Counted from the stretch's first letter, positions 1 to 6,931 are shown. The stretch is DNA of 7,172 bases from Gammaproteobacteria bacterium (GCA_027031685.1 JALVPS010000044.1:1-7172), one strand, 5' to 3'. The notes: generated from the sequence alone by a model not told the origin. Numbers and translations: made by a program.

Positions 1-45
1 GGCGGGGGTGGAGCGGCGGTTATACCGGCGCGCCGCGGGGAATGC

Positions 46-66
46 AAAGGCCGGCCGTGACCGGCC
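46..66 (-). terminator. weak hairpin terminator candidate after the DUF2058 gene
   Basis: Immediately after the stop codon of the minus-strand DUF2058 gene, the transcript would read GGCCGG, a six-base loop, then CCGGCC, followed by only three U residues. The six-base-pair stem is perfect and all G/C. The short U run makes this a poor intrinsic terminator by the usual rules, so Rho help or readthrough is possible. The 45 bases beyond it to the window edge show no gene I can support. Confidence 0.4.
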
Positions 67-645
67 TCACCAGATGAGGTCGTCCGGTACCTCGTAACCG
101 GCGTAAGGGTCGTCCCCGGCGGGCGGCGGCTCCGGCGCCGGCTCGTGGCGGATGACGATCTTGTCCGGGTCCAGGGCGCGGATCTGCTCGGCCACCGCCG
201 CCGGGATCAGGCAGCGCCGCCCGTCCAGGAAGGTGATGGCCAGCTCGCCGGCCAGCAGCTGGCGGCGCTGTTCGGCGGTCACGTACAGGCGCTTGATGGT
301 GGTGCCCACCTGGAACTGGTAGGGGAGGTCCGCCGCCGGGTCGTTCAGCGCGTGGGCCCGGATCAGCTCGCGCACCTTTCGCCGGTTGGCCTTGCGGCGC
401 GCGGCGGCGGCCTTGGCCTGGCGCCGCTCCTCCGCCTCCAGCCGGCGGCGCGCGGCCCAGGCGGCGGCCAGGTCCGGCGCGTCGTCGCGCGGCTGCTGCG
501 CGCCGCGCGTCCGCGGCGGGACGCCCCGGCCCTTGCGTTTCGCCTTCTGCGCCGGCGGGCGGCGCTTGCCGCGCCGGGCCTGCCGGAGTTGCTCCTCGGT
601 GGCCAGGCCGGCCTTGAGCAGTTGTTCCTGTAATGCGTTCTTCAT
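67..645 (-). CDS. yaiL: DUF2058 (YaiL-family) protein
   Basis: This 192-residue protein matches the DUF2058 family as I know it from E. coli YaiL. The N-terminus (residues 3-14, NALQEQLLKAGL) and the C-terminus (DDPYAGYEVPDDLIW, residues 178-192) are the family's conserved ends. Residues 21-95 are very rich in Lys, Arg and Ala and should form a charged helix, possibly coiled coil, with a likely disordered patch near 25-60. The compact C-terminal part (about 105-165) contains FQVGTTIKRLYV and a CLIPAAVAEQI segment. The family is sometimes labelled nucleoprotein or polynucleotide-associated, but no biochemical role is established to my knowledge. The start lies 9 bases after the ABC exporter stop with only a weak Shine-Dalgarno, so translational coupling is likely. 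It is the last gene of the operon. Confidence 0.93.
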   Translation of the reverse strand: MKNALQEQLLKAGLATEEQLRQARRGKRRPPAQKAKRKGRGVPPRTRGAQQPRDDAPDLAAAWAARRRLEAEERRQAKAAAARRKANRRKVRELIRAHALNDPAADLPYQFQVGTTIKRLYVTAEQRRQLLAGELAITFLDGRRCLIPAAVAEQIRALDPDKIVIRHEPAPEPPPAGDDPYAGYEVPDDLIW

Positions 646-654
646 GGGATCGGG

Positions 655-2469
655 TCAAGCCTTCTGCAGGTTGCCATACAGCCGTTGGTAGAGTCCCTGG
701 CCGCGGATGAGTTTCTCGTGCGGACCTTGTTCGATGATGCGGCCGTTGTCAAAGACGAACACCTCGTCCGCGTGCAGCACGGCGCTCAGGCGGTGCGCCA
801 CGATGAGCGTGGTGCGCCCGGCCAGGAAGGCGTCCAGGGCCTTGAGCAGGCGCGCCTCGGTGACCGTGTCCAGGGCCGAGGTGGCCTCGTCCAGGATCAC
901 CACGCGCGGCTCGGCCAGGATCATGCGGGCGATGGCCAGCCGCTGGCGCTGGCCGCCGGACAGGCGCACGCCGTGGCGGCCGATGCGGGTGTCCAGCCCG
1001 TCCGGCATGGCCTGCACCGCGGCGCGCAGCTGGGCCACCTCCAGCGCCTCCCACAGGCGCGTCTCCGGGTAGTCGCGGCCCAGGGTGAGGTTGAAGCGCA
1101 GCGTCTCGTTGAATAGGGCCGGGTGCTGCAGCACGATGCCCACGTTCTCGCGGATCACCTCCAGGCCGATGCGCTGCTGGGGCACGCCGTCGAACAGCAC
1201 CTCGCCCGAGCGCGGCGGGTAGAGGCCGATGATGACCTGCGCCAGGGTGGACTTGCCGCCGCCGCTGGCGCCGACCAGGGCCACCTTGCGCCCCGGCGGG
1301 ATGTCCAGGTTGACGTGGTCCAGCACCAGCGGCCCGTCGTCGTAGGCGAAGCACACGTCGCGCACGGTGATGCCCACCGTGGGCTTGTCCAGGAAGGGGT
1401 TGACCTCCGTGGGCCAGCGCGGCTCCGGGTGCAGCGCCAGCAGGCGGTTGAGGCGCGCCAGGGCGGCGCGCGCCGAGTACCAGGCGTACTGGATGTTCAG
1501 CACCTCCTGCACCGGCGTCATCATGAACCACAGGTAGCCGAACACGGCCATCATCTTGCCGATGGTCAGGCTGGAGAACAGCACCATGAGCATGGCCAGG
1601 GCGCGGAAGATCTCGAAGCCGGCCAGGAAGATGAAAAAGGAGAAGCGGCTGGCGGCGTCCGACTTCCAGGCATAGGCGCTGGCGTGGGTGCGGATGTCGG
1701 CCGCCTTGCGGTCCACGCGGCGGATGAAGAAGCGCTGCCGGTTGGCGGCGCGGATCTGCTGGATGGCGTCCAGCGTCTCCGCCAGCGCCTCCTGGAACAG
1801 CTCGAAGGCCTTGTTCTCGCGCCGCTTGAGCTGCTTGACCTTCTTGCCCATGCGTAGCGTGAGATAGACCACGAAGGGGTTGACCAGCAGGATGAACAGG
1901 GCCAGCTGCCAGTGCATCCACAGCAGCACGCCGGTCACCCCCACCAGGGTCAGCACGGCCAGGATGAAGCGCGCCACGGTGACGCCGACGAACTCGTCGA
2001 TCACGTTCACGTCGGTCACCAGGTGCGAGGTCACCGTGCCCGTGCCCAGGGTCTCGTACTCGGCCATGGACACGTGCTCCAGGTGGCGCAGCAGCTGGTG
2101 GCGCAGGCGGTAGGTGATGTCCTTGGAGATGAGGGTGAACTGGCGCGTCTGGATGACGTTGAACACCAGCGAGCCCAGCCGCAGCGCCAGGGTCACCGCC
2201 AGCATGACGCCGATGTACAGGGCCGGCCGGTGCCATTCGGCCGGCAGCAGCCGGTTCAGCGTGTGCACGATCTGCGCCGGCCTGTCCAGCAGCACCTCGT
2301 CCACCAGCAGCGGCATGAGCAGCGGGATGGGCACGCTGATCAGCGCGCCGATCAGGGCGATCACGTTGGCCACCACCAGCGCGCGGCGGTGGCGCAGGGC
2401 CAGCCGCAGCAGGTAGCGCGCGTCCCAGGCGGGCGGCGCGGGGGTGTCAGTCGGCGGGACGCGCGCCAT
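655..2469 (-). CDS. ABC exporter, fused membrane and ATPase domains (MsbA-like)
   Basis: This is a complete 604-residue half-transporter that should work as a homodimer in the inner membrane, exporting an unidentified substrate with ATP. The type-1 exporter membrane domain (about residues 25-335) has six probable helices near 30-55, 82-106, 163-183, 187-206, 275-298 and 303-325. The ATPase domain (about 365-604) is intact: A-loop Tyr376, Walker A GASGGGKST (400-408, Lys406), Q-loop Gln448, signature LSGGQ (503-507), Walker B VVILDEAT with Asp527 and catalytic Glu528, D-loop SALD (531-534) and switch His559. The start is ATG at 2469, with a weak AGGG five bases upstream. It overlaps the end of the upstream membrane-protein gene by 23 bp and is followed 9 bp later by the DUF2058 gene, so all three are probably co-transcribed. 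Lipid A/lipid, peptide, drug or thiol export are all possible; sequence alone does not choose among them. Confidence 0.95.
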   Translation of the reverse strand: MARVPPTDTPAPPAWDARYLLRLALRHRRALVVANVIALIGALISVPIPLLMPLLVDEVLLDRPAQIVHTLNRLLPAEWHRPALYIGVMLAVTLALRLGSLVFNVIQTRQFTLISKDITYRLRHQLLRHLEHVSMAEYETLGTGTVTSHLVTDVNVIDEFVGVTVARFILAVLTLVGVTGVLLWMHWQLALFILLVNPFVVYLTLRMGKKVKQLKRRENKAFELFQEALAETLDAIQQIRAANRQRFFIRRVDRKAADIRTHASAYAWKSDAASRFSFFIFLAGFEIFRALAMLMVLFSSLTIGKMMAVFGYLWFMMTPVQEVLNIQYAWYSARAALARLNRLLALHPEPRWPTEVNPFLDKPTVGITVRDVCFAYDDGPLVLDHVNLDIPPGRKVALVGASGGGKSTLAQVIIGLYPPRSGEVLFDGVPQQRIGLEVIRENVGIVLQHPALFNETLRFNLTLGRDYPETRLWEALEVAQLRAAVQAMPDGLDTRIGRHGVRLSGGQRQRLAIARMILAEPRVVILDEATSALDTVTEARLLKALDAFLAGRTTLIVAHRLSAVLHADEVFVFDNGRIIEQGPHEKLIRGQGLYQRLYGNLQKA

Positions 2470-2887
2470 CGGGGCCCTGCGGTGTGGGCGCCGGCGCGGG
2501 CAGCGACAGCTCGCGGTGCAGCTTCACCAGCCGGCCGCCGGCGTCGATGTGGCAGATCACGCCCACGCTGCGCTCGCCGCCGTCCTCGTCCATCTCCACC
2601 AGCCGCACGCCGCGCACCACGTAGCCGCCCGGCGTCTTCTCCACCTTGCCCCAGCGCCGCAGGCGGGCGAACTCCGGGTACCGGGCCGAGGCCAGCGCCT
2701 TGTCGCGGCACAGCTCGATGGCCCGCTGCGCGCCCGGGTCCAGCCAGCCGCGCACCGTGTCGTCGATGACCGGGAAGCGGTCGCGCAGGATGAGCAGCGC
2801 GATCACGCCAAGGAAGATCAGCGGCGCCGCGCGCCGCAGCGGATGACGCCGGCGCCGCGCCGGACGGGGTGGGGTGGGCTTGTCCAT
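2447..2887 (-). CDS. small single-pass membrane protein, unknown function
   Basis: I do not recognise the family with confidence. Starting at ATG 2887 the product is 146 residues: a basic N-terminus (RRRRHPLRR at 11-19), one hydrophobic segment at about 21-35 and a soluble domain at 45-128, then a Pro/Ala-rich tail. Positive-inside topology puts the soluble part in the periplasm. Two cysteines (Cys60 and Cys112) sit in a pattern (ELCRDKA, later GYVVRGV, then VICHID) loosely like small periplasmic domains with one Cys on an early helix and another on a late strand; a disulfide is plausible but inferred. The frame stays open up to an ATG at 3019, but the extra 44 residues are low-complexity and read through the divergent promoter region, so I prefer 2887 even though its Shine-Dalgarno is weak. 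It is first in the operon and overlaps the exporter start by 23 bp, suggesting an accessory role to the exporter. Confidence 0.8.
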   Translation of the reverse strand: MDKPTPPRPARRRRHPLRRAAPLIFLGVIALLILRDRFPVIDDTVRGWLDPGAQRAIELCRDKALASARYPEFARLRRWGKVEKTPGGYVVRGVRLVEMDEDGGERSVGVICHIDAGGRLVKLHRELSLPAPAPTPQGPDGARPAD

Positions 2888-2904
2888 GGCCGGCAGTTTC
2901 GCAC

Positions 2905-2918
2905 ATCCGCCGGCGGAT
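2905..2918. repeat. 14-bp perfect palindrome in divergent promoter region
   Basis: ATCCGCCGGCGGAT is its own exact reverse complement. It lies 18 bases upstream of the minus-strand membrane-protein start and about 130 bases before the plus-strand -10 box. On the plus strand it is followed by TTTT. It could be an operator for a dimeric regulator of the exporter operon or a small hairpin in its leader. In DNA this GC-rich, palindromes of this kind also arise by chance. Confidence 0.4.
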
Positions 2919-3019
2919 TTTGATGGTGGGCGGCTTGCGCCGGTTTGTCGCGGATTGGCACCTCGCTCCTCGCCAGGGCCCGCCGCCGCATCCATCCGCC
3001 ACCGGGCGCGTAGGTCCAT

Positions 3020-3050
3020 TTGGACGGGGCCGGCCGCGCTCGGCTATAGT
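3020..3050 (+). promoter_or_regulatory. candidate sigma70 promoter of gshA
   Basis: A -10-like TATAGT at 3045-3050 (five of six bases match TATAAT) stands out in very GC-rich DNA and is followed by a GC-rich discriminator. The best -35 candidate is TTGGAC at 3020-3025, a weak match at a long 19-base spacing. Transcription would start near 3057 and leave a leader of roughly 65 bases before gshA. The -10 box is the main evidence; the -35 is tentative. Confidence 0.5.
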
Positions 3051-3096
3051 GCGCGCCATTTTCCGCCCGGGGTCCCGTGGCGGACGCCCCTGCAGC

Positions 3097-3103
3097 GAGG
3101 AGG
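3097..3103 (+). promoter_or_regulatory. strong Shine-Dalgarno upstream of gshA that leaves the start open
   Basis: GAGGAGG is a near-ideal ribosome binding site but ends 20 bases before the gshA ATG at 3124, which is too far for normal initiation. It lies five bases before an in-frame CTG at 3109 and 12 bases before an out-of-frame ATG at 3116. It therefore suggests either a non-ATG start five codons earlier or coupled translation through a tiny leader frame. Confidence 0.6.
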
Positions 3104-3123
3104 CTCCCCTGTCCGATGCCCAC

Positions 3124-4710
3124 ATGAGCGACGCCCTCCACACCTTTGCCGGCCGTCTGCGAGCCCTGCGCGAGCTGGGTCCGGGCGAGCTGCTGCGCGA
3201 GACGCGCATCGGGCTGGAGAAGGAGTCGCTGCGGGTGGCGCCGGACGGGGTGATCGCCCAGACCGACCACCCGGCCGGGCTGGGCGCGGCGCTCACCCAT
3301 CCGCGCATCACCACCGACTACGGCGAGGCCCTGCTGGAGCTCATCACCCACCCGCAGACCTCCGTGCAGGCGGCCCTGGCGGAGCTGGACCTGCTGCACC
3401 GCTGGACCTACGCCAACCTGGAGCACGGCGAGTTCCTGTGGGCCACCTCCATGCCCTGCCGGCTGCGCGGCGAGGAGAGCATCCGCATCGCCGAGTACGG
3501 CCCCTCCAACGCCGGTTTCATGAAGACCGTGTACCGGCGCGGCCTGGGCTACCGCTACGGCAAGACCATGCAGGTCATCGCCGGGGTGCACTTCAACTAC
3601 TCCCTGCCGGACGCCTTCTGGCGCGCCTGGCGGGAGCGGCTGGGCGATACGCGCCCGCTGCGCGAGTTCCGCTCTGAGGCGTACATGGCCATGCTGCGCA
3701 ACCTGCAGCGCTTCGGCTGGATCGTGCCCTACCTGTACGGCGCCTCGCCCGCGGTGTGCGAGTCCTTCCTGGGCGGCGCCCAGACCACCCTGGAGTTCTT
3801 CGGCCACCACACCTACTACGAGCACTACGCCACCTCCCTGCGGCTGGGCGATATCGGCTACCAGAACCGGCGCGAGGGCGAGCTGGGGGTGCGCATCAGC
3901 TACAACGACCTGCCGGCCTACATCGCCAGCCTGGAGGCGGCCATCACCACGCCCTGCCCGGTGTGGGCGCGCATCGGCGTGTGCGTGAACGGGGAGTGGC
4001 GCCAGCTCAACGCCAACCGCCTGCAGATCGAGAACGAATACTACAGCTCGGTGCGTGCCAAGGCGGTGGTGTCCGGCCTGACCAAGCCGGTGCGCGCCCT
4101 GCAGCGCCAGGGCGTGGAGTACATCGAGCTGCGCTCGGTGGACGTGAACGCCTTCGAGCCGCTGGGGGTGAGCGAGTACCAGCTGTGCTTCCTGGAGGCG
4201 CTCATGGTGTACGCCCTGTTGCTGCCCAGCCCGCCGCTGGACGCCGAGGAGCAGCAGCTCATCGACGCCAACCTCAACCTGGTGGCCCACTCCGGGCGCG
4301 ACCCGCAGCTGGCCCTGCTGCGCCGCGGCGGCGAGATCTACTGCCTGCGCGACTGGGCTGGCGAGGTGCTGGGCGACATGGCCGAGATCTGCGCCTGGCT
4401 GGACGCCGCCAAGGGCACCGACGCCTACAGCCGCAGCCTGGCGCACCAGCTGGACAAGGTGCGCCACCCGGCGCAGATCGCCGCCACGCGCATGATGGAC
4501 GCCCTGGCCGAGCGGCGCGAGAGCTTCTTCGAGTTCGCCCTGCGTCAGTCGCGGCAGATCGCCGAGCGCTTTGCGGCGCGCCCCCCGCAGGCCGCCGAGC
4601 GGGCCGCCCTCGCCGCCGAGGTGGCGCGCTCGCGGGCCGAGGTGGAGGCCCTGGTCGCCAGCGACCGGGTGGACTTCGCTACCTTCCTGGCCGACTATTT
4701 CGCGCAGTGA
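3124..4710 (+). CDS. gshA: glutamate-cysteine ligase, gammaproteobacterial type
   Basis: GshA joins L-glutamate and L-cysteine with ATP to give gamma-glutamylcysteine, the first and usually limiting step of glutathione synthesis in the cytoplasm. The 528-residue product is close to the E. coli enzyme's 518 and is collinear with it. Recognisable blocks are GLEKESLRV (30-38; Glu32 and Glu34 correspond to the metal-binding E27/E29 of E. coli), ALTHPRITTDYGEALLE (56-72), SMPC (109-112), GVHFNYSLP (154-162), RFGWIVPYLYGASPA (196-210), TSLRLGDIGY (237-246), LQIENEYYS (300-308) and GVEYIELRSVDVN (330-342). No key block is missing. ATG 3124 is given as the start, but a strong Shine-Dalgarno at 3097-3103 fits an in-frame CTG at 3109 better; E. 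coli gshA itself uses a rare TTG start. It is transcribed divergently from the exporter operon and is followed 64 bases later by a lipoprotein gene, probably on the same transcript. Confidence 0.97.
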   Translation: MSDALHTFAGRLRALRELGPGELLRETRIGLEKESLRVAPDGVIAQTDHPAGLGAALTHPRITTDYGEALLELITHPQTSVQAALAELDLLHRWTYANLEHGEFLWATSMPCRLRGEESIRIAEYGPSNAGFMKTVYRRGLGYRYGKTMQVIAGVHFNYSLPDAFWRAWRERLGDTRPLREFRSEAYMAMLRNLQRFGWIVPYLYGASPAVCESFLGGAQTTLEFFGHHTYYEHYATSLRLGDIGYQNRREGELGVRISYNDLPAYIASLEAAITTPCPVWARIGVCVNGEWRQLNANRLQIENEYYSSVRAKAVVSGLTKPVRALQRQGVEYIELRSVDVNAFEPLGVSEYQLCFLEALMVYALLLPSPPLDAEEQQLIDANLNLVAHSGRDPQLALLRRGGEIYCLRDWAGEVLGDMAEICAWLDAAKGTDAYSRSLAHQLDKVRHPAQIAATRMMDALAERRESFFEFALRQSRQIAERFAARPPQAAERAALAAEVARSRAEVEALVASDRVDFATFLADYFAQ

Positions 4711-4774
4711 GGCAACTCGCCGCCGCGGCAGTGGTCTGTGAAGCGAGACGGCAACCCAAGGAGGCCACACACCC

Positions 4775-5215
4775 ATGACCCGACTCTTCGCCTGGCTGCT
4801 GGCCCTGGCCCTGCTCACCGGCTGCGCGGGGCTGGCGCAGCGCCCCGAACCGCCCATCGTCAGCGTGGCCGACATCCGCATGGGCGATGCCAGCCTCATG
4901 GAACAGCGCTTCGTGGTCACCCTGCGCCTGCAGAACCCCAACGACTTCGACCTCCCGCTGCGTGGCCTGCGCTACGACCTCAAGCTGAACGGCCACGCCT
5001 TCGCCCGCGGCGTGAGCCCGGCCGCCGTCACCGTCCCCGCCTACGGCGAAAAGACCCTGCAGGTGACCGTCACCAGCAACCTGCTGTCCCTGTTCCGCCA
5101 GTTGCAGGCCCTGTCCAGGGGCGGCCCTCTCAAGTACTCCCTGGCCGGCAGCATCGGCATCGCCAACCGCCACCTGCGCCTGCCCTTCAGGCAGAGCGGC
5201 GAGCTCACCCTCTAG
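4775..5215 (+). CDS. LEA14/WHy-domain (LEA type 2) lipoprotein
   Basis: This 146-residue protein has a classic lipoprotein signal: Arg3, a hydrophobic stretch at 4-14 and the lipobox LTGC with Cys17 as the lipidated residue. Residue +2 is Ala, so there is no Asp inner-membrane retention signal and outer-membrane anchoring is expected. Residues about 28-140 form a beta-rich domain with the LEA type 2/WHy hallmarks: RFVVTLRLQNPNDFDLPLRG (45-64, with the NPN motif) then a Tyr-Asp-Leu strand, a VPAYGEKTLQVTV strand and a C-terminal LRLPF strand. The family is tied to desiccation, hypersensitivity and other stress responses; its molecular role in bacteria is poorly defined. The start is well supported by AAGGAGG at 4758-4764, ten bases before the ATG. 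It follows gshA on the same strand, so a joint stress role is suggested but unproven. Confidence 0.88.
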   Translation: MTRLFAWLLALALLTGCAGLAQRPEPPIVSVADIRMGDASLMEQRFVVTLRLQNPNDFDLPLRGLRYDLKLNGHAFARGVSPAAVTVPAYGEKTLQVTVTSNLLSLFRQLQALSRGGPLKYSLAGSIGIANRHLRLPFRQSGELTL

Positions 5216-5226
5216 CAACTGGATTT

Positions 5227-5280
5227 CCGGAAAGATGGCGGTCTGCTGCCTCCGGGTCCGAGCCAACCCGCCGGGGCGGG
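5227..5280. terminator. convergent-gene spacer with two stem-loops
   Basis: The 91-base gap between the lipoprotein stop and the DUF3137 stop holds two structures. The first, 5227-5255, has an outer CCGGA/TCCGG stem and an inner GGCGG/CTGCC stem (one G-U pair) around a TCTG loop, with an unpaired AAGAT on the left side. The second, 5267-5280, is CCCGCC-GG-GGCGGG (or a five-pair stem with four-base loop). Neither is followed by a proper T tract on either strand, so a two-way or Rho-assisted terminator is inferred from position and folding only. Confidence 0.35.
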
Positions 5281-5306
5281 ACAGGTGTCCGTGCGTCATC
5301 GAGGGA

Positions 5307-6341
5307 TCACTGCAGGTGATGCTGGGGTGTTTTTCTCGCCTGCCGCCACAATTTTTGGTCGAGCTTGAGTTCCTCGACAGCGCCTATGGCAACGATTCCT
5401 GTCAGGAAAAAAATCGTCTCTATATAGTCTTCTGCCACCTTGCGTTCCAGGAGCGAGCTGTAGAACGGTGGCTCGAGAGAGAGCCCTATGTCGTGCACGG
5501 CGATGAATATATCCCCTTCTGCGAAGGAGAGTGAGATTTTGTGTCCCACCCTTTTGCGAAAGCGCAGAATGCGCTCCATCATCGAGTGTGACAGGATGTA
5601 ACGCGCCTCTATTTGGTCTGTTCCATAGGTAAAGAAATGTTCTTCAAATTCCGGATGGTCGAGCTTGATTCGTTCCAGCTTCAGGGAGTTGTGTGACAAT
5701 GTGCCGCCGAAGAGCGAGTCGAAAATGCCTTCGATGGATTCTGTCAACACAATGGTGTGGCCATTGAATGTCTTCGGGAAGGCGGCGTGCAGAAATATTC
5801 CCTTGAAGATCGTTTCATACTCCGTGCGGGTCTTGGTTTCGGATTCGCTTACGCGTTCCTCGTATTCATGTTCTTTCTCTATGTGCACGGCGCTGAGTTC
5901 TATCTTTACGCCATGGACCTTGCCCGCTATGCGGTCCCTGCCGTTGTAGCGATCTATGCCTCCGTTGTGAAGCAGTTGCGATTTTCTGAAGATACTTGAG
6001 GGGACGTGGTCCCTGGCGGAATATGAAAGCCCCGGGGCGATGTGCTTGACGATGGAGCCTACTATCTTCCTTATGAATGCTTCCTCGTATTCTGTGCTTG
6101 TAACGACAGAGATGAGAGAGTAGACGACGATCAGGAACGCGATATATAAGAGGAAGAGAAGGATACTGATGTCGGGCTGAGCCCAGCCATATGCCAGGGC
6201 GAAGGGCGCCGTGATGGCAAAAACGATACCCCAGATGACGAGCGCCCTCTTCCTGGCCTTTTCCCTCTGCCCCTCAACCTCCTGTACTGTGGGCAGGAGG
6301 TCGCTGAAATAATACTCAATTATCTCCGTGGGCGTTTTCAT
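5307..6341 (-). CDS. DUF3137 membrane protein, LemA partner
   Basis: The 344-residue product fits the DUF3137 family, which I recognise mainly from its layout and its common position right after lemA. After a short N-terminal helix (1-30) come two hydrophobic segments at about 33-52 and 58-80, then a long soluble part expected in the cytoplasm. The soluble part includes DRIAGKVHGVKIELSAVHIEKE (about 136-157), a charged stretch (about 157-174), FKGIFLHAAFPKTFNGHTIVL (about 178-198) and GDIFIAVHDIGLSLEPPF (about 276-293). No catalytic motif is visible and the function is unknown. The start at 6341 lies inside the end of lemA, overlapping by 26 bases in another frame, so translation is probably coupled. 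Base composition is much less GC-rich than in the neighbouring operons, as in lemA. Confidence 0.85.
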   Translation of the reverse strand: MKTPTEIIEYYFSDLLPTVQEVEGQREKARKRALVIWGIVFAITAPFALAYGWAQPDISILLFLLYIAFLIVVYSLISVVTSTEYEEAFIRKIVGSIVKHIAPGLSYSARDHVPSSIFRKSQLLHNGGIDRYNGRDRIAGKVHGVKIELSAVHIEKEHEYEERVSESETKTRTEYETIFKGIFLHAAFPKTFNGHTIVLTESIEGIFDSLFGGTLSHNSLKLERIKLDHPEFEEHFFTYGTDQIEARYILSHSMMERILRFRKRVGHKISLSFAEGDIFIAVHDIGLSLEPPFYSSLLERKVAEDYIETIFFLTGIVAIGAVEELKLDQKLWRQARKTPQHHLQ

Positions 6342-6903
6342 TTATGAAGAGCTCTTGAATATCGAAATTTCTTCTTTCGTTTTCGTCGATGCTGAAGACC
6401 TTCTTGCGGCGATAACCCATCATGTTTGCCATGATGTTTGTCGGTATCATCTCGATGGTATTGTTATAGTCGGTCACTGCCTGGTTGTAGGCGCGTCTGG
6501 CGGCAGATATCTGCTCCTCGATTTCCGCCAGGGTCTGTTGCAGATGCAGGACATTCTCGTTGGCCTTGAGTTCCGGGTAGTTCTCCACTGCAACCATGAG
6601 GCTTCCGAGCATGCCGCTTATCTCTCTGTCGAGCTGCATCTTCTCGTCGTCGGATATATCTGGGCTTATCGCTCTGGTGCGAAGCTTCGTCAGCCTGTCG
6701 AGCAGTTCTCTTTCATAGGCCATGTATTTCCTGACGGCTGCGACAAGATTTGGAATCAAGTCGTACCGTTTTTTCAGTAGTGCGTCGATGCTTGCAAAGA
6801 TGTTTTCTACCTGGTTTTTTCTCCTTATGAGATTGTTATACATCAAGACAAGAATAAGGACGATGACGCCAAGAACTATCAATGTTATGTTCGTCGTGCT
6901 CAT
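6316..6903 (-). CDS. lemA: LemA family protein
   Basis: The 195-residue product is a typical LemA protein: an N-terminal membrane helix (about 6-22) with almost nothing before it, then a long helical bundle. Family signatures are YNNLIRRKNQVENIFASID (22-40), KKRYDLIPNLVAAVRKY (44-60) and YPELKANENVLHLQQTL (109-125), followed by the RRAYNQAVTDYNNTIE stretch (136-151). The role of the family is not settled; it is a membrane-anchored protein often paired with a DUF3137 or other membrane partner, as here. I chose ATG 6903 because AGAGGAA (plus-strand 6909-6915) lies five bases upstream and the membrane helix then begins at once. An in-frame ATG at 7026 would add 41 residues with no family similarity. 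Codon use is AT-richer than in gshA or the exporter. Confidence 0.95.
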   Translation of the reverse strand: MSTTNITLIVLGVIVLILVLMYNNLIRRKNQVENIFASIDALLKKRYDLIPNLVAAVRKYMAYERELLDRLTKLRTRAISPDISDDEKMQLDREISGMLGSLMVAVENYPELKANENVLHLQQTLAEIEEQISAARRAYNQAVTDYNNTIEMIPTNIMANMMGYRRKKVFSIDENERRNFDIQELFINENAHGDN

Positions 6904-6931
6904 GAGGGTTCCTCTGTGGCTGTGCTCGAGT

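Noticed and set aside
749..2236. Long minus-strand frame inside the ABC exporter gene
   Set aside because: Arg/Pro/Gly/Ala-rich frame-shifted shadow of the exporter, which has every expected ABC motif in the chosen frame.
2888..3019. 44-residue N-terminal extension of the small membrane protein from ATG 3019
   Set aside because: It reads through the divergent control region, is low-complexity, and would bury the membrane segment behind a non-signal-like leader; ATG 2887 gives a normal topology.
2818..4941. Very long open frame on the minus strand opposite gshA
   Set aside because: It is the mirror of a strongly GC-biased gene: low-complexity Ala/Gly/Val/His/Gln-rich product, while gshA on the other strand is fully conserved.
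5306..5330. ATCAC/GTGAT hairpin near the DUF3137 stop, with a T tract beyond
   Set aside because: The stem is only five pairs, overlaps the last codons of DUF3137, and the T tract starts about ten bases away, so it does not make an intrinsic terminator.
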